64,000 nucleotides of DNA, from assembly GCF_051014685.1 (NCBI RefSeq), contig NW_027479042.1, positions 186,001-250,000 on the forward strand, given 5' to 3'. This DNA is from Ptiloglossa arizonensis. Lineage: Eukaryota; Arthropoda; Insecta; Hymenoptera; Colletidae. The notes beneath the pieces were generated by a model. That model worked only from the letters and a program-made list of their open reading frames with translations, searched no databases and was not told where the DNA came from. Made by a program: the position numbers and the translations under genes. Below are positions 11,758 to 26,330 of the stretch, piece after piece; position 1 is the stretch's first letter, and each line of letters starts with the position of its first letter.

Positions 11758-14700
11758 CAGAATTGCCTAGGGAAAAAATACACACACCGTTGTAATCGGG
11801 CGAGTTTCTACTTTCAGATGCAACAGGAATTTTTGGGTTAGGTCAATCCGTTCGCGAGATATGGGAGTTTGAAGCTAAGAAATGGTTGAGAAGAGAACAA
11901 ATTTTTCGCAATTCTGCTGCTCCCAACGCTTAACCAAAATGGCCTAGGGAAAAAATACACATACCGTTGTAATCGGCCGAGTTTCTACTTTCAGATGCAA
12001 CAGGAATTTTTGGGTTAGGTCAATCCGTTCGCGAGATATGGGAGTTTGAAGCTAAGGAATGGTTGAGAAGAGAACAAATTTTTCGCAATTCTGCTGCTTC
12101 AAACGCTTAACCAGAATGGCCTAGGGAAAAAATACCCGTACCGTTGTAATCGGGCAAGTTTCTACTTTCAGATGCAATAGGAATTTTTGGGTTAGGTCAA
12201 TCCGTTCGCCAGATATGGGAGTTTGAAACTAAGAATAGGTTGAGAAGACAACAAATTTTTCGCAATTCTGCTGCTTCAAACGCTTAACCAGAATGGCCTA
12301 GGGAAAAAATACACATACCGTTGTAATCGGGCGAGTTTCTACTTTCAGATGCAATGGGAATTTTTGGGTTAGGTCAAACCGTTCGCGACATATGGGAGTT
12401 TGAAACTAAGAAATGGTTGAGAAGAGAACAAATTTTTCGCAATTCTGCTGCTTCAAACGCTTAACCAGAATGGCCTAGGGAAAAAATACCCGTACCGTTG
12501 TAATCGGGCGAGTTTCTACTTTCAGATGCAATAGGAATTTTTGGGTTAGGTCAATCCGTTCGCCAGATATGGGAGTTTGAAACTAAGAATAGGTTGAGAA
12601 GACAACAAATTTTTCGCACTTCTGCTGCTCCAAACGCTTAACCAGAATGGCCTACGGAAAAAATACACATACCGTTGTAATCGGGCGAGTTTCTACTTTC
12701 AGATGCAATAGGAATTTTTGGGTTAGGTCAATCCGTTCGCGAGATATGGGAGTTTGAAGCCAAGAAATGGTTGAGAAGGCAAAAAATTTTTCGCAATTCT
12801 GCTGCTTCAAACGCTTAACCAGAATGGCCTAGGGAAAAAATACACATACCGTTGTAATCGGGCGAGTTTCTACTTTCAGGTGCAATGGGAATTTTTGGGT
12901 TAGGTCAAACCGTTCGCGACATATGGGAGTTTGAAACTAAGAAATGGTTGAGAAGAGAACAAATTTTTCGCAATTCTGCTGCTTCAAACGCTTAACCAGA
13001 ATGGCCTAGGGAAAAAATACCCGTACCGTTGTAATCGGGCGAGTTTCTACTTTCAGATGCAATAGGAATTTTTGGGTTAGGTCAATCCGTTCGCCAGATA
13101 TGGGAGTTTGAAACTAAGAATAGGTTGAGAAGACAACAAATTTTTCGCACTTCTGCTGCTCCAAACGCTTAACCAGAATGGCCTACGGAAAAAATACACA
13201 TACCGTTGTAATCGGGCGAGTTTCTACTTTCAGATGCAATAGGAATTTTTGGGTTAGGTCAATCCGTTCGCGAGATATGGGAGTTTGAAGCCAAGAAATG
13301 GTTGAGAAGGCAAAAAATTTTTCGCAATTCCGCTGCTTCAAACGCTTAACCAGAATGGCCTACGGAAAAAATACACATACCGTTGTAATCGGGCGAGTTT
13401 TTACTTTCAGACGCAATAGGAATTTTTGGATTAGGTTAATCCGTTCGCGAGATATGGGAGTTTGAAGCCAAGAAATGGTTGAGAAGGCCAAAAATTTTTC
13501 GCAATTCTGCTGCTCCAAACGCTTAACCAGAATTGCCTAGGGAAAAAATACACACACCGTTGTAATCGGGCGAGTTTCTACTTTCAGATGCAACAGGAAT
13601 TTTTGGGTTAGGTCAATCCGTTCGCGAGATATGGGAGTTTGAAGCTAAGAAATGGTTGAGAAGAGAACAAATTTTTCGCAATTCTGCTGCTCCCAACGCT
13701 TAACCAAAATGGCCTAGGGAAAAAATACACATACCGTTGTAATCGGCCGAGTTTCTACTTTCAGATGCAACAGGAATTTTTGGGTTAGGTCAATCCGTTC
13801 GCGAGATATGGGAGTTTGAAGCTAAGGAATGGTTGAGAAGAGAACAAATTTTTCGCAATTCTGCTGCTTCAAACGCTTAACCAGAATGGCCTAGGGAAAA
13901 AATACACATACCGTTGTAATCGGGCGAGTTTCTACTTTCAGATGCAATGGGAATTTTTGGGTTAGGTCAAACCGTTCGCGACATATGGGAGTTTGAAACT
14001 AAGAAATGGTTGAGAAGAGAACAAATTTTTCGCAATTCTGCTGCTTCAAACGCTTAACCAGAATGGCCTAGGGAAAAAATACCCGTACCGTTGTAATCGG
14101 GCGAGTTTCTACTTTCAGATGCAATAGGAATTTTTGGGTTAGGTCAATCCGTTCGCCAGATATGGGAGTTTGAAACTAAGAATAGGTTGAGAAGACAACA
14201 AATTTTTCGCACTTCTGCTGCTCCAAACGCTTAACCAGAATGGCCTACGGAAAAAATACACATACCGTTGTAATCGGGCGAGTTTCTACTTTCAGATGCA
14301 ATAGGAATTTTTGGGTTAGGTCAATCCGTTCGCGAGATATGGGAGTTTGAAGCCAAGAAATGGTTGAGAAGGCAAAAAATTTTTCGCAATTCTGCTGCTT
14401 CAAACGCTTAACCAGAATGGCCTAGGGAAAAAATACACATACCGTTGTAATCGGGCGAGTTTCTACTTTCAGGTGCAATGGGAATTTTTGGGTTAGGTCA
14501 AACCGTTCGCGACATATGGGAGTTTGAAACTAAGAAATGGTTGAGAAGAGAACAAATTTTTCGCAATTCTGCTGCTTCAAACGCTTAACCAGAATGGCCT
14601 AGGGAAAAAATACCCGTACCGTTGTAATCGGGCGAGTTTCTACTTTCAGATGCAATAGGAATTTTTGGGTTAGGTCAATCCGTTCGCCAGATATGGGAGT

Positions 14701-15100
14701 TTGAAACTAAGAATAGGTTGAGAAGACAACAAATTTTTCGCACTTCTGCTGCTCCAAACGCTTAACCAGAATGGCCTACGGAAAAAATACACATACCGTT
14801 GTAATCGGGCGAGTTTCTACTTTCAGATGCAATAGGAATTTTTGGGTTAGGTCAATCCGTTCGCGAGATATGGGAGTTTGAAGCCAAGAAATGGTTGAGA
14901 AGGCAAAAAATTTTTCGCAATTCTGCTGCTTCAAACGCTTAACCAGAATGGCCTACGGAAAAAATACACATACCGTTGTAATCGGGCGAGTTTTTACTTT
15001 CAGACGCAATAGGAATTTTTGGATTAGGTTAATCCGTTCGCGAGATATGGGAGTTTGAAGCCAAGAAATGGTTGAGAAGGCAAAAAATTTTTCGCAATTC
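11758..15100 (+). repeat. 9/10-monomer unit with internal 3-monomer doubling
   Basis: The variant TACCCGTACC occurs at pairs of positions 531 bp (3 monomers) apart, with the CCC at 12489 and 13020, and again at 14082 and 14613. The two pairs are 1593 bp (9 monomers) apart. The private variant CAGGTGCAATGGG recurs near 12880 and 14473, also 1593 bp apart. CAGAATTGCC, at 11758 and 13528, is instead 1770 bp (10 monomers) apart, because the first copy has one extra monomer around 12120-12300. So a 3-mer was doubled, the larger block was duplicated, and one monomer was gained or lost. Confidence 0.82.
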
Positions 15101-18100
15101 TGCTGCTTCAAACGCTTATCCAGAATGGCCTAGGGAAAAAATACACATACCGTTGTAATCGGGCGAGTTTCTACTTTCAGACGCAGCAGGAATTTTTGTG
15201 TTTGGTCAATCCGTTCGCGAGATATGGGAGTTTGAAGCTAAGAAATGGTTGAGAAGAGAACAAATTTTTCGCAATTCTGCTGCTCCAAGCGCTTAACCGG
15301 AATGGCCTAGGGAAAAAATACACATACCGTTGTAATCGGGCGAGTTTCTACTTTCAGATGCAATAGGAATTTTTGGGTTAGGTCAATCCGTTCGCGAGAT
15401 ATGGGTGTTTGAAGACAAGAAATGGTTGAGAAGAGAACAAATTTTTCGCAATTCTGCTGCTCCCAACGCTTAACCAAAATGGCCTAGGGAAAAAATACAC
15501 ATACCGTTGTAATCGGCCGAGTTTCTACTTTCAGATGCAATGGGAATTTTTGGGTTAGGTCAAACCGTTCGCGACATATGGGAGTTTGAAACTAAGAAAT
15601 GGTTGAGAAGAGAACAAATTTTTCGCAATTCTGCTGCTTCAAACGCTTAACCAGAATGGCCTAGGGAAAAAATACACATACCGTTGTAATCGGGCGAGTT
15701 TCTACTTTCAGATGCAATGGGAATTTTTGGGTTAGGTCAAACCGTTCGCGAGATATGGGAGTTTGAAGCTAAGAAATGGTTAAGAAGACAACAAATTTTT
15801 CGCAATTCTGCTGCTCCAAACGCTTAACCAGAATGGCCCAGGCAAAAAATACAAACACCGTTGTAATCGGGCGAGTTTCTACTTTCAGATGCAATAGGAA
15901 TTTTTGGGTTAGGTCAATCCGTTCGCCAGATACGGGAGTTTGGAACTAAGAATAGGTTGAGAAGACAACAAATTTTTCGCAATTCTGCTGCTCCAAACGC
16001 TTAACCAGAATGGCCCAGGGAAAAAATACAAATACCGTTGTAATCGGGCGAGTTTCTACTTTCAGATGCAATAGGAATTTTTGGGTTAGGTCAATCCGTT
16101 CGCCAGATACGGGAGTTTGGAACTAAGAATAGGTTGAGAAGACAACAAATTTTTCGCAATTCTGCTGCTCCAAACGCTTAACCAGAATGGCCTACGGAAA
16201 AAATACACACACCGTTGTAATCGGGCGAGTTTCTACTTTCAGATGCAACAGGAATTTTTGGGTTAGGTCAATCCGTTCGCGAGATATGGGAGTTTGAAGC
16301 TAAGAAATGGTTGAGAAGAGAACAAATTTTTCGCAATTCTGCTGCTCCCAACGCTTAACCAAAATGGCCTAGGGAAAAAATACACATACCGTTGTAATCG
16401 GCCGAGTTTCTACTTTCAGATGCGACAGGAATTTTTTGGTTAGGTCAATCCGTTCGCGAGATATGGGAGTTTGAAGCTAAGAAGTGGTTGAGAAGAGAAC
16501 AAATTTTTCGCAATTCTGCTGCTTCAAACGCTTAACCAGAATGGCCTAGGGAAAAAATGCCCGTACCGTTGTAATCGGGCGAGTTTCTACTTTCAGATGC
16601 AATAGGAATTTTTGGGTTTGGTCAATCCGTTCGCCAGATATGGGAGTTTGAAACTAAGAATAGGTTGAGAAGACAACAAATTTTTCGCACTTCTGCTGCT
16701 CCAAACGCTTAACCAGAATGGCCTACGGAAAAAATACACATACCTTTGTAATCGGGCCAGTTTCTACTTTCAGATGCAATAGGAATTTTTGGGTTAGGTC
16801 AATCCGTTCGCGAGATATGGGAGTTTGAAGCCAAGAAATGGTTGAGAAGGCAAAAAATTTTTCGCAATTCTGCTGCTTCAAACGCTTATCCAGAATGGCC
16901 TAGGGAAAGAATACACATACCGTTGTAATCGGGCGAGTTTCTACTTTCAGACGCAGCAGGAATTTTTGTGTTTGGTCAATCCGTTCGCGAGATATGGGAG
17001 TTTGAAGGTAAGAAATGGTTGAGAAGAGAACAAATTTTTCGCAATTCTGCTGCTTCAAACGCTTAACCAGAATGGCCTAGGGAAAAAATACCCGTACCGT
17101 TGTAATCGGGCAAGTTTCTACTTTCAGATGCAATAGGAATTTTTGGGTTAGGTCAATCCGTTCGCCAGATATGGGAGTTTGAAACTAAGAAATGGTTGAG
17201 AAGGCAAAAAATTTTTCGCAATTCTGCTGCTTCAAACGCTTAACCAGAATGGCCTAGGGAAAAAATACACATACCGTTGTAATCGGGCGAGTTTCTACTT
17301 TCAGATGCAATGGGAATTTTTGGGTTAGGTCAAACCGTTCGCGAGATATGGGAGTTTGAAGCTAAGAAATGGTTGAGAAGACAACAAATTTTTCGCAATT
17401 CTGCTGCTCCAAACGCTTAACCAGAATGGCCCACGGAAAAAATACAAATACCGTTGTAATCGGGCGAGTTTCTACTTTCAGATGCAATAGGAATTTTTGG
17501 GTTAGGTCAATCCGTTCGCCAGATACGGGAGTTTGGAACTAAGAATAGGTTGAGAAGACAACAAATTTTTCGCAATTCTGCTGCTCCAAACGCTTAACCA
17601 GAATGGCCTAGGGAAAAAATACACATACCGTTGTAATGGGGCGAGTTTTTACTTTCAGATGCAATAGGAATTTTTGGGTTAGGTTAATCCGTTCGCGAGA
17701 TATGGGAGTTTGAAGCCAAGAAATGGTTGAGAAGGCAAAAAATTTTTCGCAATTCTGCTGCTCCAAACGCTTAACCAGAATTGCCTAGGGAAAAAATACA
17801 CACACCGTTGTAATCGGGCGAGTTTCTACTTTCAGATGCAACAGGAATTTTTGGGTTAGGTCAATCCGTTCGCGAGATATGGGAGTTTGAAGCTAAGAAA
17901 TGGTTGAGAAGAGAACAAATTTTTCGCAATTCTGCTGCTCCCAACGCTTAACCAAAATGGCCTAGGGAAAAAATACACATACCGTTGTAATCGGCCGAGT
18001 TTCTACTTTCAGATGCAACAGGAATTTTGGGGTTAGGTCAATCCGTTCGCGAGATATGGGAGTTTGAAGCTAAGAAGTGGTTGAGAAGAGAACAAATTTT

Positions 18101-19170
18101 TCGCAATTCTGCTGCTCCAAACACTTAACCAGAATGGCCCAGGGAGAAAATACACATTCCTTTGTAATCGGGCGAGTTTCTACTTTCAGATGCTATAGGA
18201 ATTTTTGGGTTATGTCAATCCGTTCGCCAGATATGGGAGTTTGAAGCCAAGAAATGGTTGAGAAGGCAAAAAATTTTTCGCAATTCTGCTGCTTCAAACG
18301 CTTAACCAGAATGGCCTAGGGAAAAAATACACATACCGTTGTAATCGGGCGAGTTTCTACTTTCAGATGCAATGGGAATTTTTGGGTTAGGTCAAACCGT
18401 TCGCGAGATATGGGAGTTTGAAGCTAAGAAATGGTTGAGAAGACAACAAATTTTTCGCAATTCTGCTGCTCCAAACGCTTAACCAGAATGGCCCACGGAA
18501 AAAATACAAATACCGTTGTAATCGGGCGAGTTTCTACTTTCAGATGCAATAGGAATTTTTGGGTTAGGTCAATCCGTTCGCCAGATACGGGAGTTTGGAA
18601 CTAAGAATAGGTTGAGAAGACAACAAATTTTTCGCAATTCTGCTGCTCCAAACGCTTAACCAGAATGGCCTAGGGAAAAAATACACATACCGTTGTAATC
18701 GGGCGAGTTTTTACTTTCAGATGCAATAGGAATTTTTGGGTTAGGTTAATCCGTTCGCGAGATATGGGAGTTTGAAGCCAAGAAATGGTTGAGAAGGCAA
18801 AAAATTTTTCGCAATTCTGCTGCTTCAAACGCTTAACCAGAATTGCCTAGGGAAAAAATACACACACCGTTGTAATCGGGCGAGTTTCTACTTTCAGATG
18901 CAACAGGAATTTTTGGGTTAGGTCAATCCGTTCGCGAGATATGGGAGTTTGAAGCTAAGAAATGGTTGAGAAGAGAACAAATTTTTCGCAATTCTGCTGC
19001 TCCCAACGCTTAACCAAAATGGCCTAGGGAAAAAATACACATACCGTTGTAATCGGCCGAGTTTCTACTTTCAGATGCAACAGGAATTTTGGGGTTAGGT
19101 CAATCCGTTCGCGAGATATGGGAGTTTGAAGCTAAGAAGTGGTTGAGAAGAGAACAAATTTTTCGCAATT
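15100..19170 (+). repeat. 6-monomer higher-order repeat (1062 bp)
   Basis: The variant AGATACGGGAGTTTGG occurs at 17521 and 18583, 1062 bp (6 monomers) apart. Sequence from about 17220 to 18110 matches about 18282 to 19170 closely. The block just before the second copy, about 18110-18220, has its own variants (CTCCAAACACTTAACC, CATTCCTTTG, GGGTTATGTC) and marks the junction. The left part, 15100-17160, has related but less regular monomers; AGATACGGG is near 15928 and 16105, one monomer apart. Confidence 0.78.
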
Positions 19171-22100
19171 CTGCTGCTTCAAACGCTTAACCAGAATGGC
19201 CTAGGGAAAAAATACCCGTACCGTTGTAATCGGGCGAGTTTCTACTTTCAGATGCAATAGGAATTTTTGGGTTAGGTCAATCCGTTCGCCAGATATGGGA
19301 GTTTGAAACTAAGAATAGGTTGAGAAGACAACAAATTTTTCGCACTTCTGCTGCTCCAAACGCTTAACCAGAATGGCCTACGGAAAAAATACACATACCG
19401 TTGTAATCGGGCCAGTTTCTACTTTCAGATGCAATAGGAATTTTTGGGTTAGGTCAATCCGTTCGCGAGATATGGGAGTTTGAAGCCAAGAAATGGTTGA
19501 GAAGGCAAAAAATTTTTCGCAATTCTGCTGCTTCAAACGCTTAACCAGAATGGCCTAGGGAAAAAATACACATAGCGTTGTAATCGGGCGAGTTTCTACT
19601 TTCAGATGCAATGGGAATTTTTGGGTTAGGTCAAACCGTTCGCGACATATGGGAGTTTGAAACTAAGAAATGGTTGAGAAGAGAACAAATTTTTCGCAAT
19701 TCTGCTGCTTCAAACGCTTAACCAGAGTGGCCAAGGGAAAAAATACCCGTACCGTTGTAATCGGGCGAGTTTCTACTTTCAGATGCAATAGGAATTTTTG
19801 GGTTAGGTCAATCCGTTCGCCAGATATGGGAATTTGAAACTAAGAATAGGTTGAGAAGACAACAAATTTTTCGCACTTCTGCTGCTCCAAACGCTTAACC
19901 AGAATGGCCTACGGAAAAAATACACATGCCGTTGTAATCGGGCGAGTTTCTACTTTCAGATGCAATAGGAATTTTTGGGTTAGGTCAATCCGTTCGCGAG
20001 ATATGGGAGTTTGAAGCCATGAAATGGTTGAGAAGGCAAAAAATTTTTCGCAATTCTGCTGCTTCAAACGCTTAACCAGAATGGCCTAGGGAAAAAATAC
20101 ACATACCGTTGTAATCGGGCGAGTTTCTACTTTCAGACGCAGCAGGAATTTTTGTGTTTGGTCAATCCGTTCGCGAGATATGGGAGTTTGAAGCTAAGAA
20201 ATGGTTGAGAAGAGAACAAATTTTTCGCAATTCTGCTGCTCCCAACGCTTAACCAAAATGGCCTAGGGAAAAAATACACATACCGTTGTAATCGGCCGAG
20301 TTTCTACTTTCAGATGCAACAGGAATTTTGGGGTTAGGTCAATCCGTTCGCGAGATATGGGAGTTTGAAGCTAAGAAGTGGTTGAGAAGAGAACAAATTT
20401 TTCGCAATTCTGCTGCTTCAAACGCTTAACCAGAATGGCCTAGGGAAAAAATACCCGTACCGTTGTAATCGGGCGAGTTTCTACTTTCAGATGCAATAGG
20501 AATTTTTGGGTTAGGTCAATCCGTTCGCCAGATATGGGAGTTTGAAACTAAGAATAGGTTGAGAAGACAACAAATTTTTCGCACTTCTGCTGCTCCAAAC
20601 GCTTAACCAGAATGGCCTACGGAAAAAATACACATACCGTTGTAATCGGGCCAGTTTCTACTTTCAGATGCAATAGGAATTTTTGGGTTAGGTCAATCCG
20701 TTCGCGAGATATGGGAGTTTGAAGCCAAGAAATGGTTGAGAAGGCAAAAAATTTTTCGCAATTCTGCTGCTTCAAACGCTTAACCAGAATGGCCTAGGGA
20801 AAAAATACACATACCGTTGTAATCGGGCGAGTTTCTACTTTCAGATGCAATGGGAATTTTTGGGTTAGGTCAAACCGTTCGCGACATATGGGAGTTTGAA
20901 ACTAAGAAATGTTTGAGAAGAGAACAAATTTTTCGCAATTCTGCTGCTTCAAACGCTTAACCAGAGTGGCCAAGGGAAAAAATACCCGTACCGTTGTAAT
21001 CGGGCGAGTTTCTACTTTCAGATGCAATAGGAATTTTTGGGTTAGGTCAATCCGTTCGCCAGATATGGGAATTTGAAACTAAGAATAGGTTGAGAAGACA
21101 ACAAATTTTTCGCACTTCTGCTGCTCCAAACGCTTAACCAGAATGGCCTACGGAAAAAATACACATGCCGTTGTAATCGGGCGAGTTTCTACTTTCAGAT
21201 GCAATAGGAATTTTTGGGTTAGGTCAATCCGTTCGCGAGATATGGGAGTTTGAAGCCAAGAAATGGTTGAGAAGGCAAAAAATTTTTCGCAATTCTGCTG
21301 CTTCAAACGCTTAACCAGAATGGCCTAGGGAAAAAATACACATACCGTTGTAATCGGGCGAGTTTCTACTTTCAGACGCAGCAGGAATTTTTGTGTTTGG
21401 TCAATCCGTTCGCGAGATATGGGAGTTTGAAGCTAAGAAATGGTTGAGAAGAGAACAAATTTTTCGCAATTCTGCTGCTCCCAACGCTTAACCAAAATGG
21501 CCTAGGGAAAAAATACACATACCGTTGTAATCGGCCGAGTTTCTACTTTCAGATGCAACAGGAATTTTGGGGTTAGGTCAATCCGTTCGCGAGATATGGG
21601 AGTTTGAAGCTAAGAAGTGGTTGAGAAGAGAACAAATTTTTCGCAATTCTGCTGCTTCAAACGCTTAACCAGAATGGCCTAGGGAAAAAATACCCGTACC
21701 GTTGTAATCGGGCGAGTTTCTACTTTCAGATGCAATAGGAATTTTTGGGTTAGGTCAATCCGTTCGCCAGATATGGGAGTTTGAAACTAAGAATAGGTTG
21801 AGAAGACAACAAATTTTTCGCACTTCTGCTGCTCCAAACGCTTAACCAGAATGGCCTACGGAAAAAATACACATACCGTTGTAATCGGGCCAGTTTCTAC
21901 TTTCAGATGCAATAGGAATTTTTGGGTTAGGTCAATCCGTTCGCGAGATATGGGAGTTTGAAGCCAAGAAATGGTTGAGAAGGCAAAAAATTTTTCGCAA
22001 TTCTGCTGCTTCAAACGCTTAACCAGAATGGCCTAGGGAAAAAATACACATACCGTTGTAATCGGGCGAGTTTCTACTTTCAGATGCAATGGGAATTTTT

Positions 22101-25100
22101 GGGTTAGGTCAAACCGTTCGCGACATATGGGAGTTTGAAACTAAGAAATGTTTGAGAAGAGAACAAATTTTTCGCAATTCTGCTGCTTCAAACGCTTAAC
22201 CAGAGTGGCCAAGGGAAAAAATACCCGTACCGTTGTAATCGGGCGAGTTTCTACTTTCAGATGCAATAGGAATTTTTGGGTTAGGTCAATCCGTTCGCCA
22301 GATATGGGAATTTGAAACTAAGAATAGGTTGAGAAGACAACAAATTTTTCGCACTTCTGCTGCTCCAAACGCTTAACCAGAATGGCCTACGGAAAAAATA
22401 CACATGCCGTTGTAATCGGGCGAGTTTCTACTTTCAGATGCAATAGGAATTTTTGGGTTAGGTCAATCCGTTCGCGAGATATGGGAGTTTGAAGCCAAGA
22501 AATGGTTGAGAAGGCAAAAAATTTTTCGCAATTCTGCTGCTTCAAACGCTTAACCAGAATGGCCTAGGGAAAAAATACACATACCGTTGTAATCGGGCGA
22601 GTTTCTACTTTCAGACGCAGCAGGAATTTTTGTGTTTGGTCAATCCGTTCGCGAGATATGGGAGTTTGAAGCTAAGAAATGGTTGAGAAGAGAACAAATT
22701 TTTCGCAATTCTGCTGCTCCAAACGCTTAACCGGAATGGCCTAGGGAAAAAATACACATACCGTTGTAATCGGGCGAGTTTCTACTTTCAGATGCAATAG
22801 GAATTTTTGGGTTAGGTCAATCCGTTCGCCAGATACGGGAGTTTGGAACTAAGAATAGGTTGAGAAGACAACAAATTTTTCGCAATTCTGCTGCTCCAAA
22901 CGCTTAACCAGAGTGGCCTAGGGAAAAAATACACACACCGTTGTAATCGGGCGAGTTTCTACTTTCAGATGCAACAGGAATTTTTGGGTTAGGTCAATCC
23001 GTTCGCGAGATATGGGAGTTTGAAGCTAAGAAATGGTTGAGAAGAGAACAAATTTTTCGCAATTCTGCTGCTCCCAACGCTTAACCAAAATGGCCTAGGG
23101 AAAAAATACACATACCGTTGTAATCGGCCGAGTTTCTACTTTCAGATGCAACAGGAATTTTGGGGTTAGGTCAATCCGTTCGCGAGATATGGGAGTTTGA
23201 AGCCAAGAAATGGTTGAGAAGGCAAAAAATTTTTCGCAATTCTGCTGCTTCAAACGCTTAACCAGAATTGCCTAGGGAAAAAATACACACACCGTTGTAA
23301 TCGGGCGAGTTTCTACTTTCAGATGCAACAGGAATTTTTGGGTTAGGTCAATCCGTTCGCGAGATATGGGAGTTTGAAGCTAAGAAATGGTTGAGAAGAG
23401 AACAAATTTTTCGCAATTCTGCTGCTCCCAACGCTTAACCAAAATGGCCTAGGGAAAAAATACACATACCGTTGTAATCGGCCGAGTTTCTACTTTCAGA
23501 TGCAACAGGAATTTTGGGGTTAGGTCAATCCGTTCGCGAGATATGGGAGTTTGAAGCTAAGAAGTGGTTGAGAAGAGAACAAATTTTTCGCAATTCTGCT
23601 GCTTCAAACGCTTAACCAGAATGGCCTAGGGAAAAAATACCCGTACCGTTGTAATCGGGCGAGTTTCTACTTTCAGATGCAATAGGAATTTTTGGGTTAG
23701 GTCAATCCGTTCGCCAGATATGGGAGTTTGAAACTAAGAATAGGTTGAGAAGACAACAAATTTTTCGCACTTCTGCTGCTCCAAACGCTTAACCAGAATG
23801 GCCTACGGAAAAAATACACATACCGTTGTAATCGGGCCAGTTTCTACTTTCAGATGCAATAGGAATTTTTGGGTTAGGTCAATCCGTTCGCGAGATATGG
23901 GAGTTTGAAGCCAAGAAATGGTTGAGAAGGCAAAAAATTTTTCGCAATTCTGCTGCTTCAAACGCTTAACCAGAATGGCCTAGGGAAAAAATACACATAC
24001 CGTTGTAATCGGGCGAGTTTCTACTTTCAGATGCAATGGGAATTTTTGGGTTAGGTCAAACCGTTCGCGACATATGGGAGTTTGAAACTAAGAAATGGTT
24101 GAGAAGAGAACAAATTTTTCGCAATTCTGCTGCTTCAAACGCTTAACCAGAGTGGCCAAGGGAAAAAATACCCGTACCGTTGTAATCGGGCGAGTTTCTA
24201 CTTTCAGATGCAATAGGAATTTTTGGGTTAGGTCAATCCGTTCGCCAGATATGGGAATTTGAAACTAAGAATAGGTTGAGAAGACAACAAATTTTTCGCA
24301 CTTCTGCTGCTCCAAACGCTTAACCAGAATGGCCTACGGAAAAAATACACATGCCGTTGTAATCGGGCGAGTTTCTACTTTCAGATGCAATAGGAATTTT
24401 TGGGTTAGGTCAATCCGTTCGCGAGATATGGGAGTTTGAAGCCAAGAAATGGTTGAGAAGGCAAAAAATTTTTCGCAATTCTGCTGCTTCAAACGCTTAA
24501 CCAGAATGGCCTAGGGAAAAAATACACATACCGTTGTAATCGGGCGAGTTTCTACTTTCAGACGCAGCAGGAATTTTTGTGTTTGGTCAATCCGTTCGCG
24601 AGATATGGGAGTTTGAAGCTAAGAAATGGTTGAGAAGAGAACAAATTTTTCGCAATTCTGCTGCTCCCAACGCTTAACCAAAATGGCCTAGGGAAAAAAT
24701 ACACATACCGTTGTAATCGGCCGAGTTTCTACTTTCAGATGCAACAGGAATTTTGGGGTTAGGTCAATCCGTTCGCGAGATATGGGAGTTTGAAGCTAAG
24801 AAGTGGTTGAGAAGAGAACAAATTTTTCGCAATTCTGCTGCTTCAAACGCTTAACCAGAATGGCCTAGGGAAAAAATACCCGTACCGTTGTAATCGGGCG
24901 AGTTTCTACTTTCAGATGCAATAGGAATTTTTGGGTTAGGTCAATCCGTTCGCCAGATATGGGAGTTTGAAACTAAGAATAGGTTGAGAAGACAACAAAT
25001 TTTTCGCACTGCTGCTGCTCCAAACGCTTAACCAGAATGGCCTACGGAAAAAATACACATACCGTTGTAATCGGGCCAGTTTCTACTTTCAGATGCAATA

Positions 25101-26330
25101 GGAATTTTTGGGTTAGGTCAATCCGTTCGCGAGATATGGGAGTTTGAAGCCAAGAAATGGTTGAGAAGGCAAAAAATTTTTCGCAATTCTGCTGCTTCAA
25201 ACGCTTAACCAGAATGGCCTAGGGAAAAAATACACATACCGTTGTAATCGGGCGAGTTTCTACTTTCAGATGCAATGGGAATTTTTGGGTTAGGTCAAAC
25301 CGTTCGCGACATATGGGAGTTTGAAACTAAGAAATGTTTGAGAAGAGAACAAATTTTTCGCAATTCTGCTGCTTCAAACGCTTAACCAGAGTGGCCAAGG
25401 GAAAAAATACCCGTACCGTTGTAATCGGGCGAGTTTCTACTTTCAGATGCAATAGGAATTTTTGGGTTAGGTCAATCCGTTCGCCAGATATGGGAATTTG
25501 AAACTAAGAATAGGTTGAGAAGACAACAAATTTTTCGCACTTCTGCTGCTCCAAACGCTTAACCAGAATGGCCTACGGAAAAAATACACATGCCGTTGTA
25601 ATCGGGCGAGTTTCTACTTTCAGATGCAATAGGAATTTTTGGGTTAGGTCAATCCGTTCGCGAGATATGGGAGTTTGAAGCCAAGAAATGGTTGAGAAGG
25701 CAAAAAATTTTTCGCAATTCTGCTGCTTCAAACGCTTAACCAGAATGGCCTAGGGAAAAAATACACATACCGTTGTAATCGGGCGAGTTTCTACTTTCAG
25801 ACGCAGCAGGAATTTTTGTGTTTGGTCAATCCGTTCGCGAGATATGGGAGTTTGAAGCAAAGAAATGGTTGAGAAGAGAACAAATTTTTCGCAATTCTGC
25901 TGCTCCAAACGCTTAACCGGAATGGCCTAGGGAAAAAATACACATACCGTTGTAATCGGGCGAGTTTCTACTTTCAGATGCAATAGGAATTTTTGGGTTA
26001 GGTCAATCCGTTCGCCAGATACGGGAGTTTGGAACTAAGAATAGGTTGAGAAGACAACAAATTTTTCGCAATTCTGCTGCTCCAAACGCTTAACCAGAGT
26101 GGCCTACGGAAAAAATACACACACCGTTGTAATCGGGCGAGTTTCTACTTTCAGATGCAACAGGAATTTTTGGGTTAGGTCAATCCGTTCGCGAGATATG
26201 GGAGTTAGAAGCTAAGAAATGGTTGAGAAGAGAACAAATTTTTCGCAATTCTGCTGCTCCCAACGCTTAACCAAAATGGCCTAGGGAAAAAATACACATA
26301 CCGTTGTAATCGGCCGAGTTTCTACTTTCA
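19170..26330 (+). repeat. 7-monomer higher-order repeat array (1239 bp)
   Basis: The rare variant GTGGCCAAGG occurs at 19727, 20966, 22205, 24152 and 25391. Spacings are 1239, 1239, 1947 and 1239 bp, that is 7, 7, 11 and 7 monomers. The 11-monomer step contains an extra four-monomer block around 22640-23500, in which the GCAACAGGAATTTTGGGG monomer appears twice (near 23150 and 23510). Units are near-identical by eye. Private differences include GCCATGAAATGG near 20015 in one unit, and AAATGTTTGAG (near 20910, 22149, 25335) present in some units but not near 24090. These allow the order of duplication to be worked out. Confidence 0.88.
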
